A stretch of 49,912 nt of DNA from a bacterium (GTDB lineage Bacteria; Planctomycetota; Phycisphaerae; Phycisphaerales; SM1A02): contig JAPOKA010000014.1 of NCBI GenBank assembly GCA_029977865.1, forward strand, positions 1 through 49,912. The letters are read 5' to 3'. Numbering within the stretch: position 1 is the first letter of the stretch; the number at the start of each line of letters is the position of its first letter. Position numbers and translations under genes: made by a program. The notes under the pieces are model-generated. The model saw only the letters and a program-made list of their open reading frames with translations. It was not told the DNA's origin and did no database searches. Shown piece by piece: positions 17,295-25,256 of this stretch.

Positions 17295-19124
17295 GTGGCG
17301 AGCCAGCGACGCATCTTCATCACCGGAGCCACCGGCAGCATCGGGCGGCGACTGGTGGCGGATCGGCTCGATCGCGGTGATGAACTGGTGCTGCTCTCGC
17401 GCCGTCCCGACGAGGCCCGGCGGCGATTCGCCGCGGTCGCGAATCCGAGGGTGCACGTCCTGGAGGGCGATCCCACCGTTCCAGGACGTTGGCAGGCGGC
17501 GCTCGCCCGCTGCGATGCGGTGGTGCATCTTGCGGGTACGCCGCTCGCGGCGGCGCGGTGGAATCCCGAGATCCGCAACTCGATCCGCCGCAGCCGCATC
17601 GACGGGACCTTCCAGGTGGCCTTCGCAGTCCGCACCGCGGCCAGGCCGCCGGAGGTCCTCATCTCGGCCTCGGGCACCGACCTGCTGGCCTGCGACCTCG
17701 GTCGACCGCTCGAGGAGCCCGGCGAGGCGGGTCAGGGATTCCTCGCCGAGGTCGCGACGCATTGGGAACGCGAGGCGATGCGGGCGTCCGCCGCCTCCCG
17801 TGTCATCGCGCTGCGGATGCCGCCGGTGCTCGATGGCGATGGCGGCCTGCTCGCGGCGGTCTTGCCGTGGTGGCGGCGCGGCATCGATCCCTTGCCTTGG
17901 CGGCGCGGCGACGCGGTTCCATGGATCCACTGGCGCGACCTGCTCGAGGCGATCGATCATGCGATCGAGAGTCCCTCGCTCGCGGGCGCGGTACACGCGG
18001 TGGCTCCGGAGCCAACGACCGGCGCCGAACTTCGCCGCGCCGCGGGGGAGTTGCTCGGCCGGCGGATTCACCCACTGCCGCGGTGGATCGGCCGGCTCGC
18101 TGGGGGCGAGATGATTGCGGAGATCCGCGGCTCCCGCGCCGTCGTTCCCGCAGCGCTCGCACGCTCGGGCTTCGAATGGATCGTCTCGGACCTGCATCGA
18201 GCTCTGGCGATCGAGCTGGGTCGATCACCGCTGCCATCCCGTCGTGGCGATGCAGTTCCGCGGCTGCCGCGGCGACCGACGTCGGCCTCCATCGTGGATC
18301 ACCCGGCCACCGTCACCGCACCTTCCTCGGCACTGCCGGCGGTGCGGGCGGTGGTGGTGCTGACTCCCGCCGCGATCGGTGACGCTCAGGCTCGAGCCTC
18401 CGCCGCCATCGCGCGTTGGCGGGCGATGGGCATCGACACCGTGCTCGCCGCGAACGACGGGCACGAGTCGATCGAGTCGCTCGAGCGCGGGCTCGGCTTC
18501 ACGGGCCCGGCGATCCTCGATCTCGGGGCGAGCCTTCGCCACGGTTCCGAGCGGCGCCTGCTGCGGGCAACCGCTCTTCCCGACGAAGTGGTTCGCGAGG
18601 TGGAAGCGCGACTCTCGGGGATCTTGTCGCTCGAAGTCAAGCGGCGCGCTGCCGAGCCTGCGCAGCCCGGGCTGGCAACTCCACCGACCGTTCGGTTGGA
18701 GGTGCAGGGAAACGCCGCCGCGATCGAGTCGGCGCTGAGCCGCCTCGCCGAAGGTCTGTGGCGTGACGGCCGCATCGCGGTCTTCCGCCTCGCCGGCGCG
18801 CGAGTCGCAATCACCGCCGGCGGCATCGACAAGGCCGCGGGCCTGCAGCGGGTCCTGAGAAGCCTCGCCCTGCCACCCACGCGAGCACTGGTCTTCGCGA
18901 GCGGAGACGAGGATCTCGGGATGCTGGCGCTCTGCCGCGGGTTCGCCACCGGCGCAGCGACAGCGCGGATGAAGGCGGCGGCAAGCGAAGGCCCGCTCGC
19001 GGGATCGTGGGCCGCGATCGAGGCTGCGGTGGACGCGGTGTGGTCCGACGGAAGCGGTGGAGAGGCCACGAGAGCGGTTGGGGTACACTCGACGGTTCCT
19101 GGTTCCGAAGGACCGCCCGCGTGA
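17295..19124 (+). CDS. NAD(P)-dependent epimerase fused to a degenerate HAD-IIB domain
   Basis: 609 residues in two parts. Residues 1 to about 305 form an SDR-type epimerase of the TIGR01777/SDR39U1 kind: nucleotide loop ITGATGSIGRRL, AVVHLAGTPLA, PEVLISASGTDLL, and WIHWRDLLEAIDHAIE. Residues about 350-590 resemble HAD-IIB phosphatases (mannosyl-phosphoglycerate or sucrose-phosphate phosphatase type): WRAMGIDTVLAANDGHESIE, the motif-III region around K513 in GGIDKAAGLQRVLRSL, and motif IV ASGDEDLGML (D538, D540). Motif I, normally DxDGT, reads VVLTPAAIGD (from about 354), so the nucleophilic Asp is missing and phosphatase activity is doubtful. The GTG start is backed by the 12-nt TAGCAT spacing. 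Its stop overlaps the ilvE start (GTGA). Confidence 0.85.
   Translation: MASQRRIFITGATGSIGRRLVADRLDRGDELVLLSRRPDEARRRFAAVANPRVHVLEGDPTVPGRWQAALARCDAVVHLAGTPLAAARWNPEIRNSIRRSRIDGTFQVAFAVRTAARPPEVLISASGTDLLACDLGRPLEEPGEAGQGFLAEVATHWEREAMRASAASRVIALRMPPVLDGDGGLLAAVLPWWRRGIDPLPWRRGDAVPWIHWRDLLEAIDHAIESPSLAGAVHAVAPEPTTGAELRRAAGELLGRRIHPLPRWIGRLAGGEMIAEIRGSRAVVPAALARSGFEWIVSDLHRALAIELGRSPLPSRRGDAVPRLPRRPTSASIVDHPATVTAPSSALPAVRAVVVLTPAAIGDAQARASAAIARWRAMGIDTVLAANDGHESIESLERGLGFTGPAILDLGASLRHGSERRLLRATALPDEVVREVEARLSGILSLEVKRRAAEPAQPGLATPPTVRLEVQGNAAAIESALSRLAEGLWRDGRIAVFRLAGARVAITAGGIDKAAGLQRVLRSLALPPTRALVFASGDEDLGMLALCRGFATGAATARMKAAASEGPLAGSWAAIEAAVDAVWSDGSGGEATRAVGVHSTVPGSEGPPA
19084..19089 (+). 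promoter_or_regulatory. Possible internal -10 box (TACACT) for ilvE
   Basis: TACACT inside the end of the preceding gene, 37 nt before the ilvE start. It would give a leader of about 25 nt that contains AAGGA at 19108-19112. Confidence 0.35.
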
Positions 19125-20050
19125 CCGCACCCGTCTCGACTCGCCCCGCCGTTCCGCCCGCACCCTCGATCCGCCCCGATCAGAGGATCTGGATGGACGG
19201 ATCGCTCGTCTCCCGCGACGAGGCCAAGGTCTCGGTCTACGACCACGGATTGCTCTACGGCGACGGCTGCTTCGAGGGGATCCGGGTCTACGGCGGCCGC
19301 GTCTTCAAGCTTCGAAGCCACCTCGAGCGACTCTACCGCTCCGCGGACATGATCCGGCTCGCGCCGGCCTACCCGTTGGCCACGCTCGCCAACGCGGTAC
19401 GGGAGACGGTGGCGGCCAACGGCCTGAAGGACGCCTACATCCGCGTGCTCATGACCCGCGGCGTCGGCACCCTGGGCCTGCATCCGTTCCGCTGCCCCAA
19501 GCCCGGGACCATCGTCATCGTCGATGCGATCCAGCTCTACCCGGAAGAGCTCTACCAGCGGGGCATGAAGGTGATTGTCGCCAAGCGTCCACGCATTCCC
19601 ATGCAGTGCCTCGACCCGGCGATCAAGAGCCTCAACTACCTCAACAACATCCTCGCCAAGATCGAAGCGATCGATGCGGACGTGCTCGAAGCGATCATGC
19701 TGAACACCGACGGCTTCGTGAGCGAGTGCACCGGCGACAACATCTTCGCGGTGCGAGACGGACGCATCTCGACGCCGCCCGAGGATGCGGGCATCCTGCA
19801 CGGAATCACTCGCGCCTTCGTGATGCACGAACTCGCCCCGGCGCTCGGCATGCGGGTCGAGCAGCGACCCATCCGGCTCGAGGATCTCTACACCGCCGAC
19901 GAGGTCTTCCTGACCGGCACCGCCGCGGAGATCATCGGGGTCAACGCAATCGGCGATCACACCATCGGCTCCGGCGGAGTGGGTCCGATCTCGAAGCAGC
20001 TCGAGGCCGAGTTCCGGCGGCGGGTGACCACCGAAGCGCCGGAGGATTGA
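19121..20050 (+). CDS. ilvE: Branched-chain amino acid aminotransferase
   Basis: PLP fold-type IV aminotransferase for the last step of Leu, Ile and Val synthesis or the first of their breakdown. 309 residues. Family marks are VYDHGLLYGDGCFEGIRVY, the catalytic lysine in AIKSLNYLNN (about K169), EAIMLNTDGFVSECTGDNIF and DEVFLTGTAAEI. This matches the bacterial IlvE subfamily, although D-amino acid aminotransferase and ADC lyase share the fold. GTG 19121 overlaps the preceding stop codon (GTGA) and has AAGGA 8 nt upstream. An N-terminal extension of about 20 Pro/Ala-rich residues precedes the usual start of homology at RIWMDG. Confidence 0.92.
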   Translation: MTAPVSTRPAVPPAPSIRPDQRIWMDGSLVSRDEAKVSVYDHGLLYGDGCFEGIRVYGGRVFKLRSHLERLYRSADMIRLAPAYPLATLANAVRETVAANGLKDAYIRVLMTRGVGTLGLHPFRCPKPGTIVIVDAIQLYPEELYQRGMKVIVAKRPRIPMQCLDPAIKSLNYLNNILAKIEAIDADVLEAIMLNTDGFVSECTGDNIFAVRDGRISTPPEDAGILHGITRAFVMHELAPALGMRVEQRPIRLEDLYTADEVFLTGTAAEIIGVNAIGDHTIGSGGVGPISKQLEAEFRRRVTTEAPED

Positions 20051-20100
20051 TCGAACCGCCGGTGCGGAGTGCGCTCCAGGAAGGTCCGTAGGCCACGCAA

Positions 20101-21234
20101 ATGCGCTGCCCTTCCTGCGACTATGCCCTCTGGAATCTCGTCCCCGGGCCGTGTCCGGAGTGCGGTCGGGCCTTTCGCAGCGACGAGTTCGAATTCGAGC
20201 CCGGGACCGTCGCCTTTCTCTGCACGGCCTGCGGGCAGCAGTACTTCGGGACCGATGCCAAGGGCTTGCTCGTTCCCCGCGAGTTCGCCTGCACCACCTG
20301 TGGTGCGGCCTGCTCGTGCGGGCAGATGGCGGTGGCGCCCACCGACCGCATCGATCCGCTGGCGGAGCGCTCGCCGCTCCCTTGGCTCGACCGGGCTCCG
20401 CGCCGCGACGGCCGTGGGCCCCGCGGGGTCTTCAAGCGGTTCTTCATCACGGTCTGGTGGTTCACGGCACGGGGCTGGAAGGCGGTCGACGGAGTCTCGC
20501 GCACCGCGCCGCTCGCGGCAGCGTGGCGCTTCGCAGCAATCGCGGCGGTGCTTTCGGCGCTGATGCAGGTTGCGCTGATGGGCATCTTCCCGATCCTGGC
20601 CATCATCAGCGCTCCGATTGGAGCCGGTGCCGGCGGGTTCGATGCCCGAATCGTGTTGTGGATCGTCGGCATCGTCTTGACGTGCGTGGTGGCGGCGGCG
20701 GCGGTTTCGCTGGCGTGGACCGGGCTGCTTGGAGTCTGCGCCCACGGCATCCTGAGAGTGAGCGGCCCCACTCGATCAGGATGCGGTGCGACGGTGCAGG
20801 CCATGCTCTATCCCGTGGGCGTGCAATTGTGGGGATCGATTCCGATTTGCTGCTTTGGGTCGATGGGCGGATATCTGTGGTGGATGGTGCTCTGCTGCGG
20901 CACCGTCAAGCGCGTGCAGCAGGTCTCCTGGACGAGGGCGTGCGCCGCGGTGGTGATTCCGGCGCTTCCGGGTTCGGTGGTGCTGGCGATCCTGTTGTTC
21001 GTGGCGGGAACCGGCCTCTTCAGCTCGCCCACGGTCCTGCCTGCTCCGCGAGGGATGCCGGTGGTGACCGAACTCGAAGCGCCCGCGGGCGAAACCTCAT
21101 CGCGGTCCGACGACTCGGCCGATTCCACCGAGTCGCCGTCGTCGATGGATGGCGGTTCCGACTCCGCGTCCGCCGGCGAGGCGGAGGCCCTCGAGGATCC
21201 CTCCGCTTCGGCGTCGGATCGAGCGACTCCCTAG
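20101..21234 (+). CDS. Zinc-ribbon multi-pass membrane protein, unknown function
   Basis: 377 residues. The N-terminus has a clear zinc ribbon (CPSCDYAL...GPCPECGR, residues 3-22), then more cysteine pairs (CTACG, CTTCGAACSCG) to about residue 74, suggesting two or three metal sites. At least four hydrophobic segments follow between about 140 and 310, including IAAVLSALMQVALMGIFPIL and IVLWIVGIVLTCVVAAAAV, similar in layout to Yip1-like proteins. The tail (about 325-377) is acidic, Ser-rich and disordered. Ribbon-plus-membrane proteins of this style are frequent in planctomycetes, with no known role. ATG 20101 has AGGAAGG about 16 nt upstream. It is transcribed with the next gene, which carries the same ribbon type at its other end. 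Confidence 0.85.
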   Translation: MRCPSCDYALWNLVPGPCPECGRAFRSDEFEFEPGTVAFLCTACGQQYFGTDAKGLLVPREFACTTCGAACSCGQMAVAPTDRIDPLAERSPLPWLDRAPRRDGRGPRGVFKRFFITVWWFTARGWKAVDGVSRTAPLAAAWRFAAIAAVLSALMQVALMGIFPILAIISAPIGAGAGGFDARIVLWIVGIVLTCVVAAAAVSLAWTGLLGVCAHGILRVSGPTRSGCGATVQAMLYPVGVQLWGSIPICCFGSMGGYLWWMVLCCGTVKRVQQVSWTRACAAVVIPALPGSVVLAILLFVAGTGLFSSPTVLPAPRGMPVVTELEAPAGETSSRSDDSADSTESPSSMDGGSDSASAGEAEALEDPSASASDRATP

Positions 21235-21241
21235 GCCACCC

Positions 21242-22150
21242 ATGACCCTCGCTCCGGTCGATCGTCCACCCATGACCCGCACCGTGCGAAAGGTGTTCTT
21301 CTGTTTGCTGCTTGGCAGCGTGGGTCTGCTGGCGGTGCTGGGGCTGCTGCTCCTGCTCGGTGTCGATGGGAGGTTCGGCTCGGATCGGATGCTGGTCAGC
21401 TCGGTGGTGACCTGCCTCTGGTCGATGGTCGGCTTCGGCCTGATGTGGTCGCTCGATCACGCCGCGCGCCGCGGCGTGAAGTGGGCTCTGGTGGTCGGCT
21501 GGATCGCGAGCGGGCTTGCCACCGTCGCCGCGGTCGGATTCATGCTTGCCATCTGGGTGCAGCCGTGGGAGGACGAGTTCGCCAGGGTCGGGGGCATCGC
21601 CGCGGTGTGGCTGATCGCCCTCTCGGTGCCGCTGCCGTTCGTGTCGCCGACGCCATTGCCGCGGTGGGCAAGGGCCCTCGTGGTGCTGGGAACGCTCTAT
21701 GCGGCTTGGATCGCGTTTCTTTCCACCAACGGAATCCTGGAACTGGGGTGGGTCGACCGCTTCGTCCGGTCCATCGGTGACGACCGCTTCTTCCGCATCC
21801 ACGGTGCTGGCGTGATCTTCGCCTTCTGCGGGCTGCTGGTGGCGGCGGTGGTGCAGCGGACCCGCGCCGTGCGGCAATCCGAACGCGGCACCTCGGTGCC
21901 CTGGCGTCTGCAGATCCCCATCACCTGTCCTCGTTGCGGGCTGGCCCAGTCGCTCGCCGCCGGCGGAGGCGAGACCTCGCGGTGCGAACGCTGTCGGCTC
22001 CGCATCGCGATCGAGATCGACGAGCCCCGCTGTTCCTGTGGCTATGCCCTCTATCGACTCACCGGAACCACCTGCCCCGAGTGCGGCCGGGAAGTGCCGG
22101 AAGCGGATCGGTGGCTTTCGGAAGGTGGCGGAGTGTCCGCCGGGTCTTGA
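21242..22150 (+). CDS. Multi-pass membrane protein with C-terminal zinc ribbon
   Basis: 302 residues starting 7 nt after the preceding stop, so almost surely in the same operon. Six hydrophobic segments (for example VFFCLLLGSVGLLAVLGLLL and GWIASGLATVAAVGFMLAIW) fill residues 15-215. The cytoplasmic tail has CPRCG...CERC and then CSCGYALYRL...CPECGR (about 233-285), a double zinc ribbon nearly matching the N-terminal one of the upstream protein. An internal ATG at 21272 is an alternative start. I do not recognise a function; the paired mirrored ribbons suggest that the two proteins are related or work together. Confidence 0.8.
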   Translation: MTLAPVDRPPMTRTVRKVFFCLLLGSVGLLAVLGLLLLLGVDGRFGSDRMLVSSVVTCLWSMVGFGLMWSLDHAARRGVKWALVVGWIASGLATVAAVGFMLAIWVQPWEDEFARVGGIAAVWLIALSVPLPFVSPTPLPRWARALVVLGTLYAAWIAFLSTNGILELGWVDRFVRSIGDDRFFRIHGAGVIFAFCGLLVAAVVQRTRAVRQSERGTSVPWRLQIPITCPRCGLAQSLAAGGGETSRCERCRLRIAIEIDEPRCSCGYALYRLTGTTCPECGREVPEADRWLSEGGGVSAGS

Positions 22151-22166
22151 GGTGCCTCGACCGAGG

Positions 22167-22331
22167 CTACGTCCATCGATCGGTGATCGGCTCGTCGGAC
22201 TCGGCTTGAAACCTCTCGAGCAGCGAATCGAGTTCCAGTTCAGTCGCCATCGCGTCGAGACGCAGGCGGTCCGCGGTGGACATCTCTTCGAGCATCTGGC
22301 GAAGTTCCCGAGGGCTCCGGTGGATTCCCAT
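22167..22331 (-). CDS. Possible small protein (54 aa)
   Basis: An open frame on the minus strand starting ATG at 22331 and ending TAG at 22167. The product is strongly helical and amphipathic (SPRELRQMLEEMSTADRLRL, then ATELELDSLLERFQAES), with no low-complexity shadow look. It lies 90 nt downstream of mqnC in the same direction. The +-strand gene ending at 22150 does not overlap it. No good ribosome-binding site is visible. It may be a real small gene, but is unproven. Confidence 0.4.
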   Translation of the reverse strand: MGIHRSPRELRQMLEEMSTADRLRLDAMATELELDSLLERFQAESDEPITDRWT

Positions 22332-22349
22332 CCGAATTCAGATCGACTC

Positions 22350-22365
22350 GGAGGCGGACGCCTCC
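22350..22365 (-). other. Short inverted repeat after mqnC
   Basis: GGAGGCG (22350-22356) and CGCCTCC (22359-22365) form a perfect 7-bp inverted repeat with a 2-nt centre, just past the mqnC stop. No U-tract follows on either strand. It may stabilise the 3' end of mqnC mRNA or attenuate read-through into the small ORF. Confidence 0.3.
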
Positions 22366-22420
22366 ACCCGCGACGCGAACGGCAGCAGACGGCTCTCGAA
22401 GTCTCCGAGGCGGGCCGATC

Positions 22421-23836
22421 TCACGCGGAGCCGGCGTCCGAGACGGTCAGCTCGACGGTCGCGTTCCGAGGTCCGTCGACCTCGCGATTCGCCTGCTGAT
22501 GAAGCCGGTGGGCCCGCAACGCAGACCAGTCGCCGATCGCGAGATCGGGGCTCTCCGGACCATCGTGGATGCGGATCAGGTCGTACTCGTTGTTGCGCTG
22601 CGCCGGCACGAAGCCCGCGTCTCGAATGAGTCGACAGAGCGTGGGCTCGTTCAGGCAGTACGTGGTGCCGGCGCTCGAGACCACGTTCTCCTCCATCATC
22701 ACCGACCCCATGTCGTTGGCGCCGAAACGAAGGCCGACCTGACCGATGTGGGGGCCCATGGTCACCCAGCTCGAACCGATCGACCAGATGTTGTCGAGAT
22801 GAAGTCGAGATACCGCCTGCGTGCGCAGGTACGCCGAGGCGCCGGCCATCCGAACCCGACGCCCGAATTGCGGGTGGAGATCCTTGGAGCCGCTGCCGTC
22901 GAGTTGCGCGACCACATCGCCGGGGAAGGGCTCGGAGAGATCGTCGCCTTCGCCGCGGCCCCAGTCGGGAACCCGACCGAGCGGGGTGTTCTCGCGCTGG
23001 AATGGCCAGGAGATGAAGGCCTTGCAGGAGCCGCCGCCGTCGCGGGCGAAGTCGGCGAGGTCGCGGTCCTGCCAGCGACGGACCAGTTCCATGTGGTGGA
23101 TGCGATCGGCGATGCCCTCGATGTGGCCGAACATCATCGTCGCCGAGGTGTTCATGCCGAGTTCGTGGGCCACCCGCATCACCGTGAGCCACGCCTCCGC
23201 GGTGCACTTTCCCAGGCCGATCTTGCGCCGAACCGCGTCGGCGAAGATCTCGCCGCCGCCTCCCGGCACGCTGTCGAGACCGGCCTTGCGGAGAGGTTCC
23301 ATGATCGCCCGCACCTTCTCGTGGAGGGTGTCGCCCGGAGGATCGAAGAAGCGGACGAACTCGATGAACTCCGGCGGACTGAAGGCGTGCACGTGGATCT
23401 GCGGATACCGCGAGCCGATCGCCTCGAGGAGCTCCACGTACCAGGAGAGCGGCAGATCCGGGTGCATGCCGCCCTGCATCAGGATCTGGGTGCCTCCGAT
23501 CGCCGCGAGCTCCTCGATCTTGGCGAGCAGGACATCGCGGTCGAGCACGTAGGCGTCCTCGTCGCCGAGATCGCGGCGGAAGGCGCAGAAGGTGCACTTT
23601 GCGGTGCACACGTTGGTGTAGTTGATGTTGCGGTCGATGACGTAGCTGCGAAGCGCTTCGCCGTGCAGGGCGCGGCAGCGGCGGTCGGCCCAGAAGCCGA
23701 GGGTCTCGAGCGGCATCCGCTCGTGGATCTCGAATGACTGTTCGGGGGTGAGCCGGGCGGCACCGGCGACGACCGCCTTGAGCAGGCCTTCATCGAGACC
23801 GGAGCGATCAGGATGAACCGGGGGTGGGAGGTGCAT
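22421..23836 (-). CDS. mqnC: Cyclic dehypoxanthine futalosine synthase
   Basis: Radical SAM enzyme of the futalosine route to menaquinone; it cyclises dehypoxanthine futalosine. 471 residues, longer than usual (about 370-390). The 4Fe-4S motif is CTAKCTFCAF within NINYTNVCTAKCTFCAFRRD, with MQGGMHPDLPLSWY, HAFSPPEF, LDSVPGGGGEIF and MMFGHIEG all typical of MqnC. A related enzyme, MqnE, has a similar core, but the NYTNVC opening and the HIEG segment favour MqnC. An insert with GRGEGDDLSEPFPGD...GSGSKDLHP (about 290-330) and a C-terminal extension account for the extra length. No other mqn gene is in the window. Confidence 0.9.
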   Translation of the reverse strand: MHLPPPVHPDRSGLDEGLLKAVVAGAARLTPEQSFEIHERMPLETLGFWADRRCRALHGEALRSYVIDRNINYTNVCTAKCTFCAFRRDLGDEDAYVLDRDVLLAKIEELAAIGGTQILMQGGMHPDLPLSWYVELLEAIGSRYPQIHVHAFSPPEFIEFVRFFDPPGDTLHEKVRAIMEPLRKAGLDSVPGGGGEIFADAVRRKIGLGKCTAEAWLTVMRVAHELGMNTSATMMFGHIEGIADRIHHMELVRRWQDRDLADFARDGGGSCKAFISWPFQRENTPLGRVPDWGRGEGDDLSEPFPGDVVAQLDGSGSKDLHPQFGRRVRMAGASAYLRTQAVSRLHLDNIWSIGSSWVTMGPHIGQVGLRFGANDMGSVMMEENVVSSAGTTYCLNEPTLCRLIRDAGFVPAQRNNEYDLIRIHDGPESPDLAIGDWSALRAHRLHQQANREVDGPRNATVELTVSDAGSA

Positions 23837-23888
23837 GGCTGCGAATGGAATGAATGCGAACCCGCGTCGAGGCGGACGCGGTGGAGGT

Positions 23889-24476
23889 CTACGTGAAGTC
23901 TGGGCGTTCGATTTCGACCTGAGTCACGGTACCGCCCGCAACCCCGAGTTCATCAAGCAGTCGGCACCAAACGAAGTTGGCGGAGGGGGCGTCGAGCGAG
24001 AGCGAGAGGCGGACCAGCGGCCCCGACCGATCCTCAAGGTCGAAGTGGTGGTGGTGCTCGGATGCGAAGCTTCTGAGCGAGCAGCGGCGAGGCCGAACTG
24101 CCGCGAGCGAGGGCGGCAAGCTCAAGGGGATGCCCTTGGAGTCTTCGAGCGACGCGGTCGCGATCGCCTCCAAGGTGGATTCGCGATCGCGAGAATTCGC
24201 GCCGCAGTTCGGCAGGGTGTCGCACGAGTCGGTCGCCGCGCGGGCCACGAAGCGCAGGTCAACCACGATGGCCGGGTCTCCATCCAAGGGAATCCCCAGC
24301 GCCGAGGGGCACCAATCCCGCAGGGCGAGCCCGGCAGCTCGCGCGGACCATCGCCAGCGAAGCCGGATCGATGGGGGAGGTGCTGGGCCGCGATCCGTCT
24401 GGCAAGGGAGTGCTTCGCGCACTTCCGCGGCGGAGAGCGTGCTGGCCGAATCGTCGCGCGATTGCATCAGGCTCAC
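23889..24476 (-). CDS. Hypothetical protein between GbsR-like regulator and mqnC
   Basis: 195 residues, unrecognised. The GTG at 24476 overlaps the stop of the upstream regulator gene (GTGA), the same coupling seen elsewhere in this window, which supports a real gene. The N-terminal half is Arg/Ala/Pro-rich. The C-terminal third looks like an ordered domain (HHHHFDLEDRSGPLVRLSLS, then NFVWCRLLDELGVAGGTVTQ). No transmembrane segment. Its role may relate to the regulator that precedes it. The frame is clean but composition alone is not decisive. Confidence 0.6.
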   Translation of the reverse strand: MSLMQSRDDSASTLSAAEVREALPCQTDRGPAPPPSIRLRWRWSARAAGLALRDWCPSALGIPLDGDPAIVVDLRFVARAATDSCDTLPNCGANSRDRESTLEAIATASLEDSKGIPLSLPPSLAAVRPRRCSLRSFASEHHHHFDLEDRSGPLVRLSLSLDAPSANFVWCRLLDELGVAGGTVTQVEIERPDFT

Positions 24477-25069
24477 TGCTCCGCCTCCGCGAGGGCCCGC
24501 ACCAGCGCTTCGAGTTCTTCGCTTCGCGGTCCCTGCGGGCCAAGCAGGCGTTCTGCGACGGCATCAAGAAGGCCCACCAGTTCGATCATCCGCTCGATTC
24601 GCTGGTCGTGTTCGCGATGCGACTCGGGCCGCGCATCGCCGGTGCCGCGTTCGGAAGCGGCGCCCGCATCGGCGTCGATGCGGCATACCCGCAGCGACTC
24701 GAGCAGCGGGTCGAACTCGCGACGCTTCCGCGCTCGCAACACGGTGGTGAAGAGCTTCCACACGTCCTGCTCGGCGGAGTAGCGGTCGCGGCGGTCGCCG
24801 CGGTGGTGCCGGCGGTTCACCATGCTCCACTCGACAAGGGTTCTCAGCGTCATCGAGGCCGTGCCCCGGCTCACCGAAAGCCGCTCGATGATCTCGTCGG
24901 CAGTGAACTCTCGACCGGCGATGAAGAGCAGGGCATGGATCTCAGCCATCGAGCGGGGCACGCCCCAATGGGTCCCCATCTCGCCCCAGAGTGAGATCAG
25001 GCGGTCCTGGGCTGAGATCAACGCGGGATCGATCTCGGTCGCATCGGAGGTTGGGCTGTGCACGGGCAT
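24473..25069 (-). CDS. GbsR/MarR-family transcriptional regulator
   Basis: 198-residue winged-helix regulator of the GbsR group, which in Bacillus senses choline. Visible marks are LISLWGEMGTHWGVPRSMAE, then the wHTH with FTADEIIERLSVSRGTASMT and LVEWSMVNR, followed by DRYSAEQDVWKLFTTVLRAR and a helical dimerisation tail. The effector cannot be inferred here: no osmoprotectant genes are near. ATG 25069 is chosen by homology; an upstream ATG (25159) would add 30 unrelated residues. A TTTCA-N8-TGAAA inverted repeat lies about 35 bp upstream and could be its own operator. It heads the leftward set that includes mqnC. Confidence 0.85.
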   Translation of the reverse strand: MPVHSPTSDATEIDPALISAQDRLISLWGEMGTHWGVPRSMAEIHALLFIAGREFTADEIIERLSVSRGTASMTLRTLVEWSMVNRRHHRGDRRDRYSAEQDVWKLFTTVLRARKRREFDPLLESLRVCRIDADAGAASERGTGDARPESHREHDQRIERMIELVGLLDAVAERLLGPQGPRSEELEALVRALAEAEQ

Positions 25070-25104
25070 GGACGATAGCGATTCGGCAGACCCCTGTTCG
25101 GTCG

Positions 25105-25122
25105 TTTCAAAAACGAGTGAAA
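25105..25122. promoter_or_regulatory. Candidate operator of the GbsR-like regulator
   Basis: TTTCA (25105-25109) and TGAAA (25118-25122) form an inverted repeat with an 8-bp centre, in an unusually AT-rich patch upstream of the regulator gene. The geometry suits a winged-helix dimer. Confidence 0.4.
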
Positions 25123-25192
25123 TTGGTCCTTGAGAGCCTCCGGGGGCGGCAATCTGCACCCTGGGGGCCTTCCAGACGCGGGACCGCGAGCC

Positions 25193-25223
25193 AGAAGAAA
25201 ACGACCCGGCCGAGGCCGGGTCG
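25193..25223 (-). terminator. Intrinsic terminator of the subtilase gene
   Basis: CGACCCGGCC and GGCCGGGTCG (25202-25223) form a perfect 10-bp stem. Read on the minus strand it is followed directly by TTTTCTTCT (complement of 25193-25201). It is the clearest Rho-independent terminator in the window, 34 nt past the subtilase stop. Confidence 0.85.
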
Positions 25224-25256
25224 AAGGAGTCTCGGATTCCGAAGAGCGAAACTTGG

